A stretch of DNA of 64,000 nt from Lanius collurio (taxonomy: Eukaryota; Chordata; Aves; Passeriformes; Laniidae), in the NCBI GenBank assembly GCA_020086605.1, contig JACBWW010000002.1, positions 23,983,405-24,047,404 on the forward strand, written 5' to 3'. This document shows, piece by piece, positions 20,835 to 31,500 of this stretch. The translations under genes were made by a program, and so were the position numbers. The stretch's first letter is position 1. Each line of letters opens with the position of its first letter. The notes beneath the pieces were generated by a model that had not been told where the DNA came from, searched no databases, and saw nothing but the letters and a program-made list of their open reading frames with translations.

Positions 20835-22988
20835 GACTACAGTTGAAATACGTGTATAGAATGGAAGCAAGTTGTTCTACCAGTGGCAGAACCTGTAGAT
20901 TGGATTAGTTTAATCCCTCAGAGTAATCACATATAGAAACCAGCATATTATTTTGATAATAATTACAGTACAGATTTTTTAAATCAAGCTCTGTATGTTT
21001 TATAAGGAAAAAAAAATTTTAAAACCCCGGAAGCATCCTGTGTTCTTTTTGTTACCAGCATCCTATCATTGCTGCATTCATAGTTCAAGTATAACAGAAT
21101 ATGTAAACAGTTCATTGCAGTAACATTGCACTCGTGTGATGAAGAGAGGTAAAAGGAACTGGCCCAGGTTTCTGTTCAAAAGCTTCTTTAAACATTTGGA
21201 CACTAGCAATCTTAAAAGTGTTACAGGCAGCTTTGGTGGAAGCATAAAGGGTTTCGATCTGAGCACAAACACTCCTACATTCATGTTATATTTACTTCAA
21301 GAGACCTGGGATTTCATATTCAAGTGTGCAGCTACACATAAGGCAGCTTTCTTCACTCTAACAATTTTTCCCCTAGAACAAGCTTAAGAAGCAGCTGCAG
21401 CACATTGTAAGCAGATATTAATGGATAATACAGCAGAGAGAGCACTCTAGTGTTCTCCAAGCTCAATAACATCAAATTAAGTTCCTGCTACTTCTGTCAT
21501 CTCATTCCATTCCAAAAGGACAAAGTTAAAATAGGCACCAAGTGTAGAGGGTTACTTCAATCTTTACCCCCTTTTACAAATTATTTTTACCACCCATTCT
21601 GCACTTCTGACTAGTAACAGCAGGTACCCTCACTACCAGTAGGCTCAAGTTTCTCTTCAAATGGGACAGAGTTGTTGGAAGCTATTGAAAACTCATTACA
21701 GCACAGATAACTGCCCCTCTGACTGAAGACAATTCCAGCAGATACTTAATTCTAACACACTGCTCTGAGGGCTTCTCTCCCTGGCTTATTCTCCAGTGGA
21801 CACCAGCCTGGAAGAACTGGCTCAAGTGCTGATTCTAAGTGATACAATCCAAGAACATGAACTTGGCAGGTAAAGATAGTGTTGAACTTGATCACATTCC
21901 CCTGACTTCTAGGCATTTCAGAAAGGTTTAAGTCCAAGACTAAGTTTCTCCCTCAAGTGAGAATAAACTACCATGATTAGGGCAGCACTCCTAACTTTCT
22001 CTGAAGAGGGTTAGAGAAGAAACTGTTTACTTTTAATCTTATATCTAACTGATTGTCAGGGCTGTTAGATAAAGATCAGTAAAAACATAATAAATTGCTT
22101 ATTGCTACCCTGCCTCTACCAAACTGGTCTCTTTCCATCTCCAGGACAGCACTAGCTACAAGACTTTCCAATTGCTGAGAAGTCTTACTTTGGAATGCTA
22201 AGGAACAAAAAGTGAGCTATGGGGACATCTGATTTTATCAAATAGACGGGCAAACACTTGAGACCTGAAGTGGGACACTACCACTGCAACTGAGGCAGTG
22301 CCGGGAGCTCCAGCTGCTGCTTGCCAGGCTGCCAGGGGGCCCCTGGAAGCAGTTCTGCCGTCTCCACCCATCTCCCCAGCAGGCCTGGCAGCTCCAGCCC
22401 TTTTTAAAGGAGCTGCCTTCATCCTGATCCCACTCTTTACTAGTCAGAAATAAATCCCTCTTCTGCAACAATATTACCTCGTGTCCTGTTCCAGTTTTGC
22501 TCTCTGGTTTTCTTGCTAGGGGAAGCCTTTTAAGGACTTGCAGAAGGTCTTCCTCCCAGAGAGTTACTTTGCAGGAAGTAACTTCACTTAAGATAGCCTA
22601 TGGGTAACATGGCAAAGGCAGGGTCAGAAAACGGCTATATTAGAACTCAGGAGAATGTACATATCCAGCATTTGCCAGTTCACCAAGCACACAGCAGGGT
22701 AGTTCTACTCCCAACAGATTAATTCATCCCTTGTCACAGATCAGGCCCCTAAAGAATCACTGGATCTGTGTGCAACTGTGCCTTAAAGTGGATTTGCCTT
22801 CAACAACAACTCAGGAAATAAGGACAACAGATGAGTGCAGCCAAGGTACAGGACAGCAGTAGATGCCATGGAGGAAAAAAATTCATACAGACATGATTCA
22901 AAAATACATAGTTACATTTGCTGAAATTATTAACACTTGAAGAAAAAAAAAGTAATCCATATTCCAGCCAAATTTTTATGGAAACCAT
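20835..22988. other. EPHX1-like 3' UTR and convergent intergenic region with MAD2L1BP
   Basis: EPHX1-like (plus) and MAD2L1BP (minus) converge here. Candidate plus-strand polyA signals AATAAA are at 21962-21967 and 22090-22095. No further coding exon is recognised. In human the next gene beyond MAD2L1BP is RSPH9, of which I see no trace. A dispersed repeat copy lies at about 22432-22640. Confidence 0.55.
22432..22640. repeat. Dispersed repeat, copy A (related to 27621-28068)
   Basis: The segment from CTCTTTACTAGTCAG through CAGAAGGTCTTCCTCCCAGA to GGTAACATGGCAAAGGCAGG matches two blocks of GTPBP2 intronic sequence at about 27621-27690 and 27955-28068, in the same orientation. Copy A contains an AATAAA, which suggests a retroelement tail. 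Confidence 0.65.
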
Positions 22989-24327
22989 TCATTCACTAAA
23001 GCCTTTGAGGGTCACTGGTGCTTGGAACCAGACATAGTCCTCCCAAGCGGGTGCTGCGTGCTGTGGAGGTGAGGCACTAAGGTGGAGGTCTCCATCACAG
23101 GACAATGTAACAGTCAGTTTCCTCCCTCGGGTTGGCACTTGGTAGTTGAGCTTGGGCCGGAACCACTCAACACCACAGTCACGGTGTCCCTGGACCAGGA
23201 CAAGAGTGCCTGTGACAGGGAGAGCCTTAAGTTCACTGAAGACATCAGCAACAAACAGGCGGTGAAAGAGCTGGCGAACACAGGGCGCAGTCTGGAGGCT
23301 CTCCTCAGCAGTGCCCTCACAGAACCCTTCCAAGTTCAGCTCATAGAGCTCCTTGGGGTTCATGACGTTGCCTCCAAGTAGGAAAAGAACCCGAGGAACC
23401 AGCGTCAAACTAAACATGACCTCCAGGTGCTGGAACAAACTCTCCAGCTCCATCAGCATCTGCTGGCACTTTTTGCTTGCCAGACCCAGGGAGAGTGGCT
23501 TCTCAATTCCATCTCCACCCTGGAAAACAAAAACTCAGACTAGTACATTCAATTATGAAGATATATTTGTTCTAATGTACTCTGCAGAAAGCATGGCCCA
23601 GCCCATCTCAGAGAGTTAAGGAACAAGAGGTTTGTGTTTGTTTTGAGAGCTATAGGTACCCACATCGAGAAGATGCACATCAGGAGATGCGAGAGGAACA
23701 CAAAAGCACAATCCATAGCTACTTAGTTTGAATCTGAATCACACTACTGATTAATTCCAACAGGAATTAGAAGCCCGTCTTTCAAAGATCAGGCAACACT
23801 CTGAAAATCACTTAATAGTTTTTGGGTATTTTTTTTTTTTTTGCTTAGAGGTATGCAGGTAACGAACAAAGCAGTCACACGCTCTGAGCGTAAGTAGGAA
23901 ACAATCAATTAAGAGCAATTTTTCGAGACTTTCAGCAGCCTGAACTTCACTTTGCCTCGTTTTTAAAAGAAGAGGTAACATTTAGGGATACAGCTACAAC
24001 ACGCGCTTTACTTCAAAAGCAGCAACACATTGCTCTGCGAGCCACCGAGCGAGAACACGAGTTCACACGCAAAACTCAAACGCCACGGCCCCTCTAAACT
24101 CCCTGTCCCGGGGGCCGCCTCCCGCGGCCACCGCGCCTCACCTGGGCCGCCCGCCGGCAGAAGTAGGCCAGCTGCTCGTAGGGCAGCGGGAGCTGGTTCC
24201 GCTGGTGCAGGACGTGCTTCAGGAGCTCGCAGGCGAAACGGTAGCCGCTGCCCCGGCACACGGCTCCTGGGAACGCCACAGCCACCGCTGGGCTGCCCGA
24301 CACCGACGTGTTCCCCTGGGCCCTCAT
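22989..24327 (-). CDS. MAD2L1BP: MAD2L1-binding protein (p31comet)
   Basis: Binds closed MAD2 and, with TRIP13, dismantles the mitotic checkpoint complex so that anaphase can start. Two coding exons: 24142-24327 (62 codons, ending CAG|GTGAGG) and 22989-23519 (acceptor TTTTCCAG, stop at 22989), giving 238 aa from the ATG at 24327. An in-frame ATG at 24366 would add 13 residues. Recognisable family segments: FACELLKHVLHQRNQLPLPY, LVPRVLFLLGGNVMNPKELY, then FRPKLNYQVPTRGRKLTVTL and the C-terminal WEDYVWFQAPVTLKGF, which ends as in mammals. HORMA-like fold expected. The N-terminus is shorter than in human (274 aa). Head-to-head with GTPBP2. Confidence 0.93.
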
Positions 24328-24366
24328 CCCGCTGCCGGCACCACCACGATGTAGACCCGCCAGCAC

Positions 24367-25586
24367 CCGGGAATGAAGGAGCAGTGACGTACCCCCAACG
24401 GCCGCCGCGGGTTTAAATGCCGCCCCCGCCGCGGAGCATCACGGGAGCGGCGCGCGGGCCGCGCCGCACGCCCTCCGGCGGCAGAGCCACCGCGGTTGGT
24501 TGGCGTGGTGGGAGGCGGGGCCTCGGTGTCGCCCCGCCGGAGGAGGCGCGGTCACACGAGCTGGGCTCGCCCCTCCGCTGCCGATCCAGTCGCGGTACCG
24601 CCCGGCTGAGGCGATGCTGGCAGCTACGGCTACTTTTTGAAGAGCTACCCGGGGAAGGCCGCAGGAAGAGGCTCCGCCGGCCTCGGCCCCGCTCCCGGCA
24701 GCCCTGGCGGCTCCGGTGTCTTGCGGAGGAACAGCCTTCGCGCCGCCGCGGGGAGGCGGGGAGCGTGCAGGGCGTGCCGTGTTTGGAAACATTGCGCTCG
24801 CCGCCCCATTGGGTGCCGCTTCCAGCACACGGCGAGGGGAGGCGCTCCGAGCCTGCTTTACAGGAACCGCGGTCGTCTGTGCACAGCGCAACAAAGGGTG
24901 TCAGTTGTACACAAACACTGATCCAGCGTCGCCCTCCACAGGGGGATGCGGCGGGGAAAGAGAAGGCGCAGTGGCCGTGGTACTGGAGACTGGAAAGACA
25001 CTGAGTGAGGGGATGGGGCGCACAGCTGGAGGATGTTTTGCTGTTCCCGCCGCCCCCCGGTAGGAGCTTAATGCGTCCTGTAGGATCGCTCTGTACCGGG
25101 CTGCTGCCTCTGCGTAGTCATGAGGTACCTCCAATGCCAAACAGCTTCGAAAGTGCCCCAGTTTCCCGAAGCCAGTCGGACTGATCGCTCAGTGCCAATA
25201 ACCAGGGAACTCGGGGCTGTGAACTGCCAAAGGGGCAACCCGCGGGTGTCCACAGATCCTGGCGAACAGGGCCTGGGGAGCGGTGGCATCCCACGCGTTG
25301 CCCGCCGCTGCCGATAGGCGACGCCCCTCCCTCGGACTCCAACTCCCATCCGCCCCCGCGGATGGAACCTGTAGGGGAGCGAGCGGGTCGCCCTGCGGGG
25401 CACGCCGGGAGGTGTAGTTTCGAGCGGGAGGCGCGCAGTGCGTTCTCGGTGTTGTAGGCGGGCGGGACTCGCTTTCCCGGGGCGCCGCGCGGCGGTCGGT
25501 GACGCCGGGGCCGGAGCCGGGCCGGCGGGGCCGGGCCGGGCGGGGAACGGAGCGGGTGCTGCAGCGGCGGAGCCGCGCTGTCCGCC
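24367..25586. promoter_or_regulatory. CpG-rich bidirectional promoter between MAD2L1BP and GTPBP2
   Basis: About 1.2 kb of GC-rich, CpG-dense sequence separates the two divergent start codons. Open frames in it on both strands are compositional. An ACTACA-type ZNF143-like element is at 25400-25420, about 170-190 bases before the GTPBP2 start codon. Transcription start sites cannot be placed from sequence alone. Confidence 0.75.
25400..25420 (-). promoter_or_regulatory. ZNF143/SBS2-like element
   Basis: Minus-strand reading AAACTACACCTCCCGGCGTG resembles the SBS2 site (ACTACAATTCCCAGCATGC type) bound by ZNF143 and THAP11. A near twin occurs at 47981-48002. Confidence 0.55.
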
Positions 25587-28500
25587 ATGGACTCGCGGGT
25601 GTCGGAGCTGTTCGGGGGCTGCTGTCGGCCGGCGGGCGGCGGGGCAGGCGCAGCGCTGCGCGGGCGCGGAGGGGCCGCGCCCGGCGGCGGCGGTGGCTCG
25701 AAGGCGAAGAAGAAGAACGGGCGGAGCCGCGGAGGGAAGGCCAACAATCCTCCGTACCTGCCGCCCGAGGTGAGCTCTGACGGCCGCCGCGTCCTGTCAG
25801 CCGTGGAGGGAGCGGGGCCAGGCCCCGGGGCAGGGGGCGCCGCCGCTGAGGGGCGGGAGGGGCTGGAGGGCCAATGTCCCCCTCCGAGCGGGTCGGTGCC
25901 ACGACCGGACCCCGCAGCTTGGGTGGTGGGTCTGGCTGGAGGTGCTGGCGGTGCTGCCGTGAGGCCGTGCCGAGGTCGGGCTGACAGCAGCCGTAGGGGT
26001 CCTGCAGCCCCGGCCCCGCTAGCCGTGTCCCCGCCTGCCCCGGTCTCTCCTCCGGGCCGTGCTCCTGTCCCCGGTGCCAGCGAGTTACTTGCGGCGTCCA
26101 CCGGAGTAGTATCGCACTGCCTGGCGTCTGTCTATGGGCGCTTTGCCGCTTGCGATCGAAATAGCTTCGGAAATAAAGCTTTGTTCACCTCGTATTCCCA
26201 AAGATCCCGTTCGCATCTCTCTCCCAGAGAGATGATCTGGTGCATCTGAGCCCCTTTGCAGTTGCCAAACTCAGCAGGTTCTAGTGACTCCGTTCCCAGC
26301 TAATTTGACAGCTGTTTTCTTACGTGGGGCTGCAGATGATATGGACAGAGTGTGAGGCACTTGTCCCTTGTAGCAGGGAGAAGTGGCATTGGTAGTACGT
26401 GGGTGTGTGGTCAGCTGGGGCAGTTGTCACTGCTCTCATAGAACTGTCAGTGTGGGGAGAGTTATGGTGGCCTGGACTCAATTGCTCAGCCCCAGTCAGT
26501 GAGCTTTCTGTAAAATATTTAATAGCCCGTGCTGGGAGGGAGCAGATCCTCCACAGGCAGGACTGTGCCTTGCAGCCGTAGTTAAGTTCTTGTTCCTTTC
26601 AGCTGGAGGCTGGACAGTCCCCTGTAGTTTCAACACAGCTTCCTGTCCCTGGCTACCCTGTGCAGTGTGTGCCCCAACAAGTTTAGGCTTTTTGCTTTTC
26701 TAGTCTCAAGTGCCTTGAAGGAGGCCCACTCCCTTATTTAGACGATAGTGCAGTAGGTGAATGGGTTTTTCTTAGAATTGGAAAGCTGGGAGATGGCAAG
26801 AGAGGGAAGCCTTCCACAAGTTACCTTTTCTCACAGCATACCTCTTCTGCCAAAGAACTGAGCTGACAATTGAGAACTTCTCTTGGCCTTTTGCCACCGT
26901 AAGCACCGCTGTGGTTAAGAGCTGAGCTGGAAGGCAAGGAGAGGGCTGTTGCTTCTCCTGACATGCAAATAGGTGTCCAGAGGAAAAGGAAGTGCTTACG
27001 GTTGCCAGCCCCATTTAGTCTGACAGTTTATGTGGCTTCCTGCATGCTCCAGCCCTTTCTCAGTGGTCCTTACACTGAATCAAATGGAAAATTACTTCAG
27101 TATTGTCTTGATATTCTCTTTGGAAAGCTGGAGCCTGTTGTGGTTGAAGTGAGCTTGATGAGTACCTGGGCCTTTCTGTTACAACCCCGTATGGCTTCAG
27201 CCGTTGCTGAAGAAGTTCTTCCTGAGCATGTGTACAGACAGTTCCAGTCAGGTCTGGTTCTCCAGAACTGTCTGGCCAGTGACTAGCTGGCAAAGGAGTC
27301 ATTGCCTTGCTTCCTTATGTCTGTAGTCCTTTTTTGTTGAGACAAGATACACAAGGATGTAGAAAGGAGTCAATGAAAAACCAGTTGAGGAGGGAGAGTA
27401 TCACTGAGGAGGAGAGGAGGCTGAAGCTTTTGTTTTCAGGCCCCTGTTTCTGTGCACATTGGATGGATGAAAGCTGCTGGATAGCGTGGGAGTGGGATGC
27501 TCTGGGTAGCATTTTGTGGGTCATGGATGGGTGAGGGAGGAGACTTTTAATCATATGCTGGCCTGTGCCTTTTTGAAACTGGAACTCTCTGTCTCTCTCT
27601 CTGGGACTGTTAGGCTGGCCCTATTCTTTACTGTCCAGAAAAAAATTCCAACCCAGACAGCATTACCCTTGTGTTCCACTCTAGTTTTGTCATGTGGTGT
27701 TCATGATGTGTGATGGAAACAGTACAAACAAACCATAAGGAAAGTTCTAGTTGAGTGTAGGAAAGAATGGCAGAAGACTGGGACTTAACATAGTCTCTTT
27801 CTGCCCCTTTCCCTCTCTCTGAAATCCTCAGCACCAGCGTCAGAATATCAGGGCAGCTGGTGCCTTAGAAGTCCCTGTGGGCACAGCACCTAACTCTTCT
27901 GTTTTGTTTCATTGTCTGACCAGGCAGAAGATGGGAACATCGAGTACAAGGTGAGTCTTTTGAAGTTGCAGAAGGAGGTCTTCCTCCCAGAGGGTTATTT
28001 TGCAGTGAGTAACTTCACCAAAGACAGCCTATGTGTAACATGGCCAAGGAAAGGACAGAAAAGTGGACCCCGCACTAAGGAACTACCATTCATCTTCAGT
28101 GTCTCTGTGCCAAGAATTACACAGTATGTTGAGCTGAAAAATTTGGTCTCAGTACTTATTTTTAGGAATATTTTTATTATATGATGCCCGCTGTGGTTTT
28201 CTTGAGAGGGAGATGCAGATAACCCTGAAAATGATTTGCCATTTTCTTGTGGCTGCTCTGCTGTTTGCACTTACTGGCTCCTGGATCATAGATTGGTCCC
28301 AGAGTGCTGTCTTTAACCCTGCAGCAGGCAGGGTACAGATCCCTTTGTCACAAGGCAGGAAAGTTCTTCTACAATATGTTTTTACCTTTGTGAAATCCTT
28401 TCTCACCTGTACCATGGCTTCTGTTCAGACACTAATACAGGCTGTACTTTCTAGAGGTGGGTCAGACTTGGGAGCGTTGCTTCACAGAATTGGGAGTTAC

Positions 28501-31500
28501 TGGCTTGGGCAATGGGATTGCCTCTGTATCCAGGCTGTGACTAGAACTACTCCTCTGTTAAACAGCTGAAGCTGGTGAACCCCTCGCAATATCGCTTTGA
28601 GCACCTGGTGACACAGATGAAGTGGCGACTACAGGAGGGCCGAGGTGAGGCTGTCTATCAGATCGGCGTGGAGGACAATGGGCTGCTGGTGGGCCTCTCA
28701 GAGGAGGAGATGAGAGCCTCGCTCAAGACACTGCGCCGTATGGCAGAGAAGTACGTGCTCCCTTTTGTCTGCAGGCCCACGAGCAGGAACAGCCTCTGGT
28801 AGAGAGGCTCTCTCCCTGGAGTCCCCTGAGCAGCTGGTTCCATCCTACAAAGCCCCTGTATGACTGACATTCCTTCAGTCCTGAGATTCTAGAAACATGA
28901 GGAAAGTTATAGGGCTTTTGTCTGGAAGCGCGAGGCTCCTTCCCTGCTGTTACCAGCTTTTATCCCATTCACTTTGTCAGCTGTTATTATAGAGGTGCAA
29001 GAGCTGTCAAGTACAAGTGTGTCTCACTCCTTCCTTTTGTCTTTGTGGCAGGGTTGGGGCTGACATTACCGTGCTGCGGGAGAGGGAGGTCGATTATGAC
29101 AGTGATGTTCCAAGGAAGATAACGGAGGTGCTTGTCCGAAAGGTGCCTGACAACCAGCAGGTAGGGACCTGTGATTTGGCTGTCTTCTCCTGCTGAAGAC
29201 TTAGAGGCTTCATATGAGCAGCTTCCTTTTGGGATGGGAGCCCTAACCCTAAAGGCACTTTGTCAGAGATTGGCCCATAGTAGATGTTTTAAAGTGCTGC
29301 CAGAGGGAGGCTTGATGATAACGCTTCTTATCTCCAAGATTGTGATTGAGGCTGATGTCAGTGTGGGAGATTGCCTGGATCAGAGGTGAAAAATTATTTC
29401 ACTTCTATGGCAGCAGTTCTGATGTAGACCAGTGTGGAAACAAGGAAGGATTTAGAGGTCTGCTGCAGCAAATGGCCTTTTTTGTGATACCAAAGCCTAA
29501 TGTGTCACATCTCAACTCTAGAGAGCATATCACGACTGCTGGGCAGTGGTTTGCTGGGAGCAGGAGCAGAATCTGAGCAAAATTAAACTGCACAGTGTCC
29601 CTGATACAGGGAAGCTCTCTGAGCTGCATCTCCACTGCCCAGTAGTGCTCATGCACTCAGCACAGTCGTGGTTAAGTTTAATGATTTCTTTGTTCTTTTT
29701 CCTGTAGTTTTTAGACCTTCGAGTAGCTGTCCTAGGGAATGTGGACTCAGGGAAGTCAACACTGTTGGGTGTCCTAACACAAGGAGAGCTGGACAACGGG
29801 CGGGGCAGAGCACGCCTCAACCTCTTCCGGCATCTCCATGAAATCCAGTCAGGAAGAACGTCAAGCATTAGCTTTGAGATCCTTGGCTTCAACAGCAAAG
29901 GAGAGGTAAGAGAGTAGGTTACTGAACTCAGAAAGCTGGAGGAGAATAGGGCTACCCTCCTGTTAGAACTGTGAGTGGGACAGGAGGGAAGAGAGGTGGT
30001 ACAGTTCTGTGTCCTTTTAGGTGAACCTGTGTGCTGCTTGTCCGTTTGCAACAGACACTGTTTTCTGCACCCATGGTGGATGATCTCTACTAACTAATTC
30101 TGAGATCAAAGTGGATAGATAAGAGCTGGGTTTTCTTTACTTGCCTGCTGGGGCTGCCTCTCTCACAAGCTCCTTATGTTCCTTAGGTGGTAAATTACAG
30201 TGACTCCCGGACAGCAGAAGAGATCTGTGAGAGTTCTTCCAAAATGATCACTTTCATTGACCTGGCTGGCCACCACAAGTATCTGAAAACAACCATCTTT
30301 GGCCTCACCAGCTACTGCCCAGACTTTGCCATGCTGGTGGTTAGTGCCAACACTGGCATTGGTGAGTGTTGCCCTGCCTGCGTGGATTGACTGCAACGTG
30401 TGAAGAGAAATGGAGAATGGGGGGAATGGGTCCTTGTCAGTTGTGAATGGTTGTCAGAAGAGCTTATTAACCTGTGAACTTCTACTGATATCTTGTAAGC
30501 CAGTACCTATGGGTGCCTGGGAGGGGGGAGTAGAGCTGGGATCCTCTTACCAGCTGTAGACTGCATTAAACTGTACCCTGGACAGAGAGGCTTTGTTTGG
30601 GATTTTGGGGGCTGTGTTTGTCAAAAAAGAAAACAACTTTGACATATTCTTAGGGCTGCTGAATCCCAAAGCCTTGTAAAAAGGCATCTGGAGTTCTCCC
30701 ACATCCATCTCTGACATTTTTGTGGCTGTTCTCTAGCAGACTGTAGCCAAAGAATAAATACTACTGCATCTTTCTGAAGCAGACAGATCAGTTACAAAAA
30801 TTCTTGGTAGTTTTTATTTTTCTGGACTGATGTTTGGTTTTGTTTAAAAGAATAATTTTGCTTTTTCATTGTATGATGAACTAAGCGGTTACATTGAAAT
30901 CTCTAGAGTGGGCCTGTGGGATAGCCAGGACACACAGCTGTCGGCATAAACAAGCTACAGTGTTGACTGCTGCTGCACCTATACTCTCACTTGTCTCCTG
31001 CAGCGGGCACAACACGAGAGCACTTGGGCTTGGCCATGGCCCTCAAGGTCCCCTTCTTCATTGTCATCAGCAAAGTTGATTTGTGTTCAAAAGCCACCGT
31101 GGAACGGACAGTGAAGCAGCTGGAGCGAATCCTGAAGCAGCCAGGCTGCAACAAGCTCCCCCTGCTTGTGAATTCAGACGACGATGCTGTTACAGCAGCA
31201 CAACAGTTTGCACAATCTCCCAAGTAAGGAACCATTCCTTTCTTCTGTTGGGAGCAGCAGGCAGTTCAGGCTGGGCTGCCATACAGAGCTGAAGAAGGGT
31301 AATCACAGGGCAGGTGACCACATGTTGAACATCTCTGCTCCTCATCAAGTTTCCTATCTTTGCATTCTCCAAGAAGGCATTTTCCCCTCCCAAACTTTTC
31401 TGGGCTACGGGAGCAAAAGGCTGCATTAGTTACTTCTCCATGAGAAAAATGTGTGTGGACAAGGGATTGGTGCCTTGACCAAACGTTGAGGGAGAGGTTA

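Noticed and set aside
24417..25063. Possible additional gene between MAD2L1BP and GTPBP2
   Set aside because: Several overlapping frames are open in all phases because of GC content; none matches a family, and the interval behaves as a bidirectional promoter.
25118..26101. 327-codon open frame on the minus strand across the GTPBP2 promoter and exon 1
   Set aside because: Very Pro/Ala/Arg-rich translation typical of CpG islands; antisense to a clear coding exon and without any domain.
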